Below, piece after piece: positions 25,901-37,900 of a stretch of 60,000 bases of DNA. Every line of letters begins with the position of its first letter. The first letter of the stretch is position 1. Source of the stretch: Owenia fusiformis (lineage: Eukaryota; Annelida; Polychaeta; Sabellida; Oweniidae); NCBI GenBank assembly GCA_903813345.2, contig CAIIXF020000011.1, positions 13,873,754 to 13,933,753 of the forward strand. Reading direction: 5' to 3'. The notes under the pieces are model-generated. The model saw only the letters and a program-made list of their open reading frames with translations, was not told the DNA's origin and did no database searches. Position numbers and translations under genes: made by a program.

Positions 25901-28900
25901 TGATATTCGCAAAATTTCCTATTTGATGCAAAAATGCAAAAAAGCAAGAAATTTGAAGTTTTTACTGGAGTTGATGCATCAAATCTCATTTAAAAATATT
26001 TCATTACCTTCTTGAAAAACCTTCCAATTTTTCACATTTTTTTTAATGCAAAATCCAGAGATTTTAAATCACAAAATTCAAAATTTTGATGCAAAATCCT
26101 TAGTTTTTAAATCACAAAATCAGCAATCTTATTTGCAAAACTTTAAGAAAAAAATCTGAGGGGAAAGTCCATCCAAAATATTTATTTTGTCTCAATGGCA
26201 AGACCAAATATCAAAACTGTTTTCAAGCTAAGCATGTTCCTTTCTATTAGGGTTACAGTGCTTTCAAAACAAAACAAAAGGTGGAAAAGGTTGGTTAACA
26301 GTGCTGCTACTAAACAGCGGTTATTAACAGGATCATTGTAAAGTTAATAAAAAATTTTAAGTTTATTGATAAATAACCATGGATAAATGATGTGATAGTA
26401 TTAGAACAATGAGCTTGAACAGTGAACTCTTAACTTTACAATGTTTCTATTCTTGGCCATCTAGTGGTACAATAATGATGATTCTTATAATTGAATGGTC
26501 ATATCATTAAGGATTTTGTTTACCTACCCAAACCTATCGAAATATTTTTCATTCAACATTCATGCCAAGAAGTTTGCGGAAAAGGTTAGAACCAAATAAC
26601 TAGTGTTCCATCACTTGTACTCTGGTACATGTTTATAGATACAGTAAAACCAATCTTAGTGAACACCTCTCAGTGAACACCTGTTCCTAGTGATGCTATA
26701 GTAATTGCTTCCATATAACAAGGCTTTAACATGCAAAATGTCACCACCTGCCATTTGTTAGATGCCGAACACTATCTACAAGAAACTTATCAAAATACTT
26801 ATCAACAGAGAACACTTGTGATTTCAGATATTCACTATTAAACAGGTTTTACTGTAGTTTTACATAGTACGTAAATGAAACATAGAAATGTACAACATAA
26901 GGTTAAATCGGAACTGTATTCTACCAGATATCCATGACATGCTCTAAACGCAGAATTAAGCAGATAGGCCGACAGTGTTTGCTTTCCCATCAAACTAACT
27001 TATTTTGTGAACAATGCATCTATTGTGACATGGTTTTATTAAAGAGCTTGTCACATAAATATTTGTAGATTTGTTATGATGGAATGATACAGCAATTCTT
27101 TTTCAAAAAAGCTAGGCCCATACAATCCATGTTAGTTATATACTTATATGTTTACATACTACATGTATAGATTTGACTTTTCTTTAAAAAACAGATGAAG
27201 AAAGAAGATCAGATTTATCATAGTAAGTTAGTATTAACTACTCAGAAATAAAGACATTCTAAATCAGTTATGGGTAGACAGTGTTAGAATGACTTGAATC
27301 TAAAAATAAATACGCGTTTTCATATAAGCCACAATAATAGAACCAACAAAAAGTTTTAAAAAGCGAGCCCAATGAAAATGAGTATTTCAGCAAGGGTGCA
27401 TAGACTTAACATGTAGATATACATCATTGACCAATGATGCATCGGGATACCATCATAACTCAAGTTGATCATTGTCTCAACATAGTATTACTAGAATCCA
27501 TTTTCAATAGGAACAGGACATTAAAGCTTAACTAAGGCATTTTTGGCATTTTGGTTAGTTCAAACAGTGGTCAGGAATTGTCTGATTACCATGTTACTTC
27601 TAAAATGCTTTAAACCACAGGCTGGTATCGAAATATTTGTCCGCTGTGACGGAGCATGCTATTTTTCATAAAAACACTAAGAAAACTTCACGATTTATTT
27701 TTTAACTCATATCTTTCGTTATACCATACAAAATTACTTACTCCATGCAATGGATTTATCATTTGCGGGTAACTTTCACTTCTGTTTGAAGTCCAATTAC
27801 GCTGGGAAGAAAAGCTATTGAAAATGGCGCCGGAGTATCATACTTCAAAATGTACCATTTCTTGTTTAACTTTCTAATGGCACGATATAGTGACACGATA
27901 ATATTTACACATGGTTTCAGCATAACTATGAAGGTATAAATGAGATGTTGATGTATTTTGGTCTTTTTAATTCTTTTATAAAAAATAATGTTTAATTTTT
28001 TTGTCCGCTGTGACGGAGCAGTTGCAATTGTGAACTGTGAAAATGCTCCGTCACAGCGGACAAAAAATAGTAATATTATTTTTTACAAAAAAATTAAAAA
28101 GACCCAATGCATTAATATATCATTAATACATTCAGAGTTATGCTGAAAACATATGTTAATATTATCGTGTCACTATATCATGCCATTAAAAAGTTAAAAA
28201 AGAAATGGTACATTTTAGAGTTTGATACTCTGGCGCCGATTTCAATAGATTTTACTCCTAGCGTTATTGGACTTCAAACAGAAGTGAAGGTTACACGTAA
28301 ATGATATATCCATTGCATGGAGTAAGTAATTATCTTTGATATAACGAAAAATATGAGTTAAAAAAAATCGTGAAGCATTCTTTGTGTTTTTATGAAAAAT
28401 AGCATTCTCCGTCACAGCGGACAAATCTTTCGATACCAGCCTGTGTAAACAGGGGTGGATCTGGAAATCAGAAGAGAGGGCGACTAATAAGCCATGAGGG
28501 CTATTTAAAAAAATTAAAAATCCCCACTCAGATACTGAAGCAGAGAAAGTATTAAAGAGTACATATATCTTGCTTATTTCATATTAACAAGGGATTGAAG
28601 ATTCAGTATTTCTACACATACAGGTAACATCGTTTCCCTGTTCGATACCAACCCCAAAAACCAAATAATATTATGTCAAATCGATGAGATTCTTGATATT
28701 TACAATACATCAAGTCAGATAATAAATGTTTTATATTGCTTCAAGTATTTATAGCTCTGCAGATCCTAGCCATATCAATATACAATGTCCAGTGAAATAT
28801 GTAATCGTTCGATCCCTCGTGCCGATCATATCCTCAAATACATGTACATTATAACATAAGCTAGACCCAGGACCCAACAGTGTATTAAAACAATAACCTT

Positions 28901-31900
28901 CAATGGGACTTAAATAAGTAGATCTGTTCACCTTTGGAATCTATTTCTTGGATATCAGACAGCTTATCATAATCAGAATCTAAAATATAAACAAACCAAA
29001 ACATACAATTGGGTAGAACACAGGCCATGAATTGGTATATTACAAGAGTCTTCTAATGGGATTAAAAATTAATAATAGAGAGATTTAAAGCCTCTCTGCT
29101 AGGGATGTCACGGTTTCTCGATATTGTCCCATCCCTCGGGACTTTGGTCTCGGGACGGGACGGGACAACCCTTGTGTACCGAAGATTTTGGTCCATGTTC
29201 AGGATATACTATTCCTCTGAAATATTTTTGTCCCGTGACATCCCTACTCTCTGCCTGTATTATACTTCTGAATTAGAGCAATGTATTTGAAGTGAGGAAA
29301 TACACACACATGTACACAGAGTCAGATTAGAGTATAGGAAAATGAAAGTAAAAAAAGGATCATTGAGCCCTCAAGATTTTCATTAAAAGATTACTGGATA
29401 CTAAAACACATTATCTAAAGGAGAGTGACTAGAATCGTATACCAATTCAGGGGCCTAAAAAGGAAAAGGAAGATGCACAAATCAAACACACTCCAGGGAA
29501 ACATTAAAAAAACTTTACTACATTTTGTACTTCAAACATTTTTCTTGCTTCAATCTCACAGTAAGGCAAAAGACAGAGTTCTCGGGTTCTTGTAAGTACA
29601 TGTTGAGGTTGTTTAGAGCTTATGCTTATGTTGCCTGATTTTAATTGAAACCCATCAGGAATTCATCAGAGTGATTATAACTGCCAAATGTTTCCATAAC
29701 AACATAAGCTTACTTTAAACAATCCAGCTTGAAAATAGAGTAAAATTCACAACTCTAGTTTTTCACAAGCTATAATTGTAAGAATGAAGCAAAATGTATT
29801 TCTTCTTTCTTCATACATATTATTTAGAGGAATTCTAGAAAGATTAAATACATGTATTTTGGTCTGACCTTTCTGACTGCTATCCACTGATGATCTCCTG
29901 CTACTGTCTTTAGATGACCTGCTCCCATTACTGCCCTCTCCTGTTGTACCTGTACAGAAATTACAAATAATATGCAGGTAATGGAATGTTATTGATATAT
30001 CATGTCTAAGGTCCTGTGTTGTTCTGCAAGATAAAAATGCCAATTTAGAGGCAGAATCAGATCTATAGGGTGTGACAAAGTTGCAAGCAAAATGTACAGT
30101 TAACCCACCAATATATTCCTTACCATATCAAATACAATACCTCCCAAAAAATTCACGATATGTTGTAAATTGGTGAAGTTATTACGGATTCAAAGTGCAA
30201 AAATGGGTGAAAAATGTTTAAATTCTCCTAAATAATAAGAATGGTAACCATTCTTATAGAAAAAAAAATGATACATTATTGTAAAAATCTTTAGTTTACC
30301 GGAGATAAAGTGTGTACTTTGGGCATTTTTAGAAAATAGACATGATAAGGAATGACATGAGCCAGAAAAATATTCTAAAATTGAAACTATTTTTTGTTGG
30401 CTTGCTCGCTATATCTGATTCTCTATTTAATGTATCACTGATTTTAAATTTCAAATAAATATAGATTATCATGTTATGGCAGGTTTTGAATATATAGCTT
30501 ATCTGAAGGGATATTCAAGAATCTTCTCATTTTTGTTGTTGTTTTAGAAGTGATAATATTCATATCCATGTATAACGCCTGTCCCTATATAGAAGAGGGA
30601 AACTGACTCAATAAGAATAGTATTCAATATACCTGTACTTAGCCAGGATTATACAATCTTACCTGTCTGCTGGGCAATTGAAGTAAGTTGAGTAGACTGT
30701 TTTATAAGGGACACCCTGTAGAAATAGTTCCTCCAGAATGGCTCTTCTTTTATCCTAAAAATAATCATTGCATGAGAATGCAGTTTCATATGTCTGATAA
30801 AAATAATGAACTCACACTTGATAGTAGCGAAGAGAAGTCACATTAAGGTTACCCTTGTGTAATTATTTTTTGAATCTTATTGTACATCAATGAAGACAGA
30901 GGAGACTAAAGTGCTGAGGTCCAAGTAATAAGCCAAAATATTAATTCTACCTCACTTCTGAGGTTCTTAAAACAGGGAGCAACACAAATATCAAACTCAA
31001 TACAACTTAGAAGTCAGACACCACCATGGCACATATTTTGATCTCCTAGTGTTAAAACTTATGGAGAATTTAAAAGTGGCAGTCAATCGGCCACTAGGTG
31101 AAAAAGACCAATATTTGTTTTCTGCGCAGGTTTTTTGCGCACCTACTTTCGGTTGAAACATTAAGTCTATTTTCATCTCGAAATACTCTCCAACTTTCAA
31201 ACTACTCATAACCTACGTCTGGCGAATTAATTGAAGAACATTTTAACACCGAATTTGTGGAAATTGATCAATTATATGAGTATAACTTGCCGATTGAATA
31301 TTTTTTCGAAAAATTGATCTTCCGTTTTTCGTTGATTCTGACTATACGCCGACTCTGCCCCGATTTTATTTTTGGACAAAACGATTGCCATTTATGGCCT
31401 AGTCACATAGCCCGGCCGATGAGGTTACGATGAGCCAGCGATGCAATTTTCACCGAACTCGGCCGAACACCGGCCGGACACCGGCCGGACATCCGTGGCG
31501 TTTGTTGCTTAAAACCGCATCGGTGGTAGCTCGGTGAAATTTTAACTTCGGAGTTAAATTTCACCGGGCTCTCACCGAGCTCCCTCATCATGTCATCGCA
31601 GCCCCATCGTAACCACATCGGAAAACACGTCAGCCGGTGCACGGCCGAGTATCGGCCGGTGTCCCGTGCATCTGAGACAACCAGAGGACGAGGTTTTTTA
31701 ACGGACAGCGGCCGAGCTCCGACCGAGCTCCGGCCGATGTGGGACAGAGCATCGGCCGGTCACTGTTCAAAGCCCGTTAACAACCCGGCCGGCGATCGCA
31801 CGGTGTCCTGTTACCTGCTCGGGTACCGGCCGTATTCCTTCCGATGTCCGGCCGACCTCCGGCCGGTAGTTGCTGCCACATCGGCAGAAAAAAACTACCA

Positions 31901-34900
31901 TTTTGAGACAGACTCCGTACGGTCACCGGCCGGTGTTCGGTCGGTCGCCTGAAGATGTCCGGACGGAGTCCGTTCACGTCACCGAGCTCTGCTTCCGATG
32001 AGGAGAGCTCGGTGGCACCAAAAAAATCCACCGAGCTCTACCGATGCCGGACATCGGCCGGGCTATGTGACTAGGCCATTATGTCATATATCCAAATAAC
32101 GTAGAACCACAAGTATACCTTGAGTGGCCCGATGAAGATACACTTTTTCTTTTTCAGTTTTGTAGATTTATCGAAAAAAACAAGATGGCGGCCGAAATAA
32201 TTTTTCGAAAAGTCCAATTAAGAATTTATTTTCTTTGATACGAACATAAACAGAGTCGTATTCAATTTTTCGAGGTTATAATTACTAAATACAATGTTTA
32301 AAACTTCTATTCCAGCACCAGACGAATGCCTAGATTCGTGAATGGTGGGAGATTGATCTTCCAGAATTCAGATCAACCTTTAAAATGAATACATACATGA
32401 CAATTATTACCTTAAGTCTCAGAACCTCATAATTAAATGAATTAAATCAAACTATGGAACATGTATATTGAAAATGATAGACAATAATGGGAACTATTTC
32501 TCCTTTGTTCAAAACTAGAACTAGAAAATGGCAACTCACGGAGTAGCAAATCCCAACGAACACTATATAAATCATCAATCTGTACAGTCACAATGAAATA
32601 TTTATCATTTACTCTTACCTTCAATAAATATTTTAAATCATGTAACCATACTTTCAAGATAACTCTAAGTAATGGCGAATTTCTGCTCTAGTCAGCTATT
32701 TTGAATTTTCAGAGGCGCAAATCAGAAAAACAATGCCATAATTGTGATCTACTCTGAAATTCCTTCAATTGGAGTATAATATAGCCATTACTTTTAAGAG
32801 ATCAGAAGACAATTGCGAAATCCCGCAGTAGGTGGCCATTTTGAATTTTTTGATCCCCGAATCAGAAAAGCGTTACAATATTTGCAATCTACTCTAAATT
32901 GCCTTTTATTTGAGTATAATAAAGCTATACTTCAAAAACATCTCAAAATTAACGCAAATTCCTGTTTTCCCGATCCCCCATTTACAGCCCCTGGGGGTCA
33001 GGGTGAAAAACCCAGGATATATGTGAAATAGTTAGATGATGTTAATATACTACCAAAATTTCAAATAATAATATTTATTATTTTGGTTTATTTTGGCAAA
33101 AAATTCCCGCCATTTTTAAACTGGCGGCCATCTTGGAGAAAATTTTTTTTGCATAAAACTGTTCACCAATATACATCATTCCACCAAATATGAAGAAAAT
33201 CTGTCGACTAGTATTCAAGTTATCTTCCGGACGGACTGACTGACTGACTGACAGACAGACGGACGGAGGGCTTCACTATATCCCTACAGAACTTCGTTCG
33301 TTGGGATAACAAAGCAAAACAAGGCATTAACATGACAAAATTTCACCACCTACTGCTCACAATATCATAAGTTCAATCTTAAGAGTTGAACTTCTAAGAA
33401 CTTGTAAATGATTTTGAAAAAATTGGTCAATTTGCAGAGACGAAAAAAATACTTTTTTGACCTTCAGGAGGTCAAATCTTATTTGACCTTGAGAATGTCA
33501 TTGAAGGTCATATCTATAGCAAGATTTGAACTTTTGGGAACTTGTAGATGACTTTGAAAAAAGGTCAATGTGAAGCAAGATGAAAAAGGACCTTTTGACC
33601 TTGACAAGGTCATTGAAGGTAAAATATTTTTTTGAACTTGAGAATGTCATTGAAGGTCAAATCTATAGCCAGATTTGAACTTTTGAGAATTTGTAGATGA
33701 TTTTGAAAAAAGAAATTAGTCAATAGGATAGTTTGAAGCAAGTTGAAAAAGACCTTTTTGATCTTTTTTACCCTGGAAAGGTCATTGAAGGTCCATTCTC
33801 AAATCTAAAGTCAGATTTGAACTTCTAATAACTTGTAGATGATTTTGAAAAAAATGGTCAATTTGAAGCAAGTTGAGAAAAGACCTTTTTGACTTTTTTA
33901 ACCTTTTTTGACCTTGAAAAGGTAAAATCTTAAATATAAAGTCAGATTTGAACTTCTGAAAACTTGTAGATGATTTTGAAAAAAATTGAAGTCAGTCTAA
34001 ACAGTATTTGTTAAGTTATTGGAAGTTGTAAGAATTTGTTACAGACGGTACGCAGATCGCCAACTGCCATCTGCCGACAAAAAAACAGAGACCATGTCAC
34101 CACTTTTTGGTGGTGACATAAAAATCAAAACTGACTTACTGTTTAGGTACCAGTTCAAACCTCATCTTTTGGAGGTTGGGATCTTCCTGTAATGTTGCCA
34201 TGGCAACTGGGTACGCAGAATCAAACTCAAATGTGAACTGCACTCCACCTGGTGGATTTCTTAGGAAGTTACGCTTATCCTGAAATATTGATTTTAGATT
34301 TCATTTATGTTTTACATGAAGAACTGAAGGACAGAACCCAAATACTGTATGTGCTAAAATTATCATAGTACTATTTTATAAGGATTGAACATTTCAGTAA
34401 AAATGCAGGTGCTAACTAGACCGAGTCATACTGTCAGCATTTAAGGCCACTTTTAGAGCTATTTATACCACTGAATTTGCTAATGCAAGAAACCTCTTGG
34501 ACTCAGCTGTGATACCATCAAGCAAATGCACAAGCAAACGCACAGTATCATAAGGTTTTGTAAGTACCCATAAAAAACATGACCCGTAACCAAATACAGA
34601 AATATTTTCAACTAACATATACTGATATACAAATCAATTAAATTGATGTTAAAATGAAATCATGTATTATAGCTATATTTCAACCTTTTACCTGAGATAA
34701 GGCCAATATCTGTGATTTCATAGTCTCTTCCTCATTGTAACCAACCCAGGGAGGAACAGCTGCTTCTGATTGTTTTTTCCTTTCTCTATTCTCACTAACA
34801 AACTTGTCCTGCTCCTTAGAAAATTCTCCAAGAATTGTCTGGAAACAAAATTTATTTTGTCTAATTACATTACATGTATTTTAACATATTCAGAGGGGGG

Positions 34901-37900
34901 GGGATTTTGAGTAAGAGAGTAAGAAACTGCCCATCAAATGGGAGACGATAACTTTTAAATAAGAAGACAAATTTAAAATGTCCATCATTCTTTGGATTTT
35001 CTGCAATATAAGAGATGGCCCATCTTTTGATATATACTACACAATGCAGTGGAATAGGTACCCTATAGGTTGTCACTATGAGGTAATTCAGGGGCAATTC
35101 AGATGGTCTAAATATGAAATTCTCTGCTTCATAGGAGTTCAGTTTGTAGTGTCACCTTCTGTTTAGTTTTTTATATATTCATTTATGAGAATTAATGAGA
35201 ATTAATTTCGACAATTCTATGATCAATGTTCAAAACTGAACTACATGTATAACAACTTCAAAATGGAAATATGCAAAATTTTTTACCACTCACATGCAAT
35301 GTTATATAATTTCATTTCATTTCCAACAAAACTATAAAGCTTAAAAGTGTGGCACAAAGAAAGCTTAAATAAATTGATAAAAGCTTCATGCTGATTTCTT
35401 ACATACATAAACTTACTAGGGAAATATGTTACTTAAATTGTATCTAAAGATGGGGGGGGGGCATCTTGATCCTTCAAGGTTTTGGGGTTGAAGGGGGGTA
35501 CCTTATGTCAACATTATAAATAAATAAAAGCAGTGTAATATGAGGTTTGATTGGCAAAATGTACAAATCTTTGGGTGTTTTGGCCAACCATCGTCTATTC
35601 CGCGCACTAGGCCTTGTAACAAGTTCCGTAGTTGCTTATAAGGCCTCGAAAATGAGCTCCGTTTGAGCCTGTACGAGGATCATGCTCCTTCTTGGCTGTA
35701 ATGATTCGTAATTCTTGCGGCTCGAACAAGCTCGTACAAGGCCCGATGTAATTTGCATGTGTACCTGATTATATTTTCATGCCAGTGAGTCACATCAGAT
35801 TTGCACTTAATAAGATGGGAAAAAACATTCCAAGTCACAATAGAAATAGTCAATTTTACCACCATAGATTGTTTGTTAGTAGATATGTCAAGCCTCACTC
35901 GAATGATCTCTGTTTCAATTCAATAGCATTTTATAACAAGATTGCAAAATGATTTCAGCCAAAGACAACCCTATTAAATAAGCCTTTTAAGTATATAATG
36001 GGGAAGCTTAACATAAAATCAAAATCTTACATACATTCTGTACCTTAGGAATCACCTATAAAGGATTATATAATAAATGATAATATAAGATGAAAACTTC
36101 AGAGAGAATAGAAAATGAAAGAAAAGAACCATCGTATGACTGTAAATCCTAATACACTTCATATGACTATAAAGTTATTGAGACATACCATAACACCATT
36201 AAACCATAAATATTTACATGTATATATAACACATGACTGTCAAGGTGTCCAGGGCATCATGTTTTACAACTAACAACAGGAGCTATACATACAGTCTCTT
36301 CTTCCTTTGCCGAAAAAATAAACATAATTGGATAAGTATTTTCCAAGATAATGATTTCTTTGAGTTGCGTTTTCTTAACACCCTTTAATACATGTAACAC
36401 TCCAGATTATATAACTCCATTTACCTTTTCTTCAACAGTGCTCTTCAATGTTTTAGCCGTCTCAACCACATTCTTAGTAGCCTCTTTTCCAAATGAGTAC
36501 AGGTAACCTATGAAACAGATAATCAAACAAATGGTAAAGTAAAAGCTGATCTGGTACAAAATAACTATTAATGTTCTAATAATAGTAGCAGTGATCTCCC
36601 CAGCATGAAAGCAATTTTGACAATGAAACAGCATGGTATATCTATGGCATTTGAAGGTCAACTATAACTATGAAATACTGTGAAATACCATCAACCATGA
36701 AATGCAATGATAAATCATGATTAACGATGGTCATGATTCTGGCAATGAAAAACTAATGTTATGACCATAGTATTTGATGGTCAAGTTGAAGATACCATGA
36801 AATGCTGCAAAAAATACCATAGTGTACAATGGTGTGTGACAGTAATGATTTTGTCATTTGGCAATGATTGTGGTATTTGATGATCAAGTTTGACCATGAA
36901 ATGCCAATCCCATCAACAATCAAATACCCTCATATACCATGGTAAATGACAATAATAATTTTGGCAATAAAGTTACATGGTATTACCATGGTATTTGACA
37001 GCAAACTTTGATGTAATACCTTCAACAATGGTAATCCAATGGCCAAAATCTGACAACAAATGATCATTACCACAATGGTCAGAGTTGATTGTAATTTCAT
37101 TGCTGATCATGATCAACCATGGTATATCATGGTTTATATTTAAACATGGTTATCCCTCAAGCCCATAATCCAATGACAACAATAACATGTAAGGCAATAT
37201 TAAATCACATCAGTCATATTTTCCAACTGTCATGTGATACAGCTCCCTGCAATCAATCTTGGCCACATATCATTGATCATTTGGCAAAATGACTTTAATT
37301 AAGACTTCAATTGTTATAGTGTTGACAATATCCCAATACTAATTATAATTGGGAATTGTTGCAATTGTCTCATTTTCTGATTGAGTCACATTGTTTTTAA
37401 AGAGTCAAATATTCGATAGAAAATATGTATAATTTTAGACTTGATTGCCAACTATATACAATGGTTATATAGTGATCATGGATCATGTCCTCTTTCTCGT
37501 AAATATATGCAGTCAACATGACATAACAAACAAGCAAACATGTTAATATATTGTACTTATCTAGTGATTGGCTTTTGAAGCAAAAAATATGCCTTCTTAC
37601 TAAGACTGATATATTACTTTAAATTTGGCTTACTGTCTCATTGCTATTTCTGAATATATTTGATATCATCCTGGATAAAAGCTGGTGGAATATACATGTA
37701 GTTCTATGAGCATTTTTACTATTCATTTCAGTCCTGATACCTTTATAACTTTATACCTCATGTGTATTAATCATATGACAAATATTATTGGTACATTCAG
37801 CACAATCAGAATCTGCCTCAGCTGTTATTGATTTCAATTAAATACCATTTGATCCATTGTGAAATGAGTAATTTCTGATACGCAATACTTTCACATATCA

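Noticed and set aside
31590-32031. Open frames of 84-120 codons on both strands in the GC-rich element
   Set aside because: They overlap each other in several frames, consist of repeated Arg/Pro/Ala words from CGGCCG repeats, and have no domain; GC richness explains them.
33235-33266. GACTGACTGACA microsatellite as an independent feature
   Set aside because: It has a fixed position in the pearl-like element and is treated as part of it.
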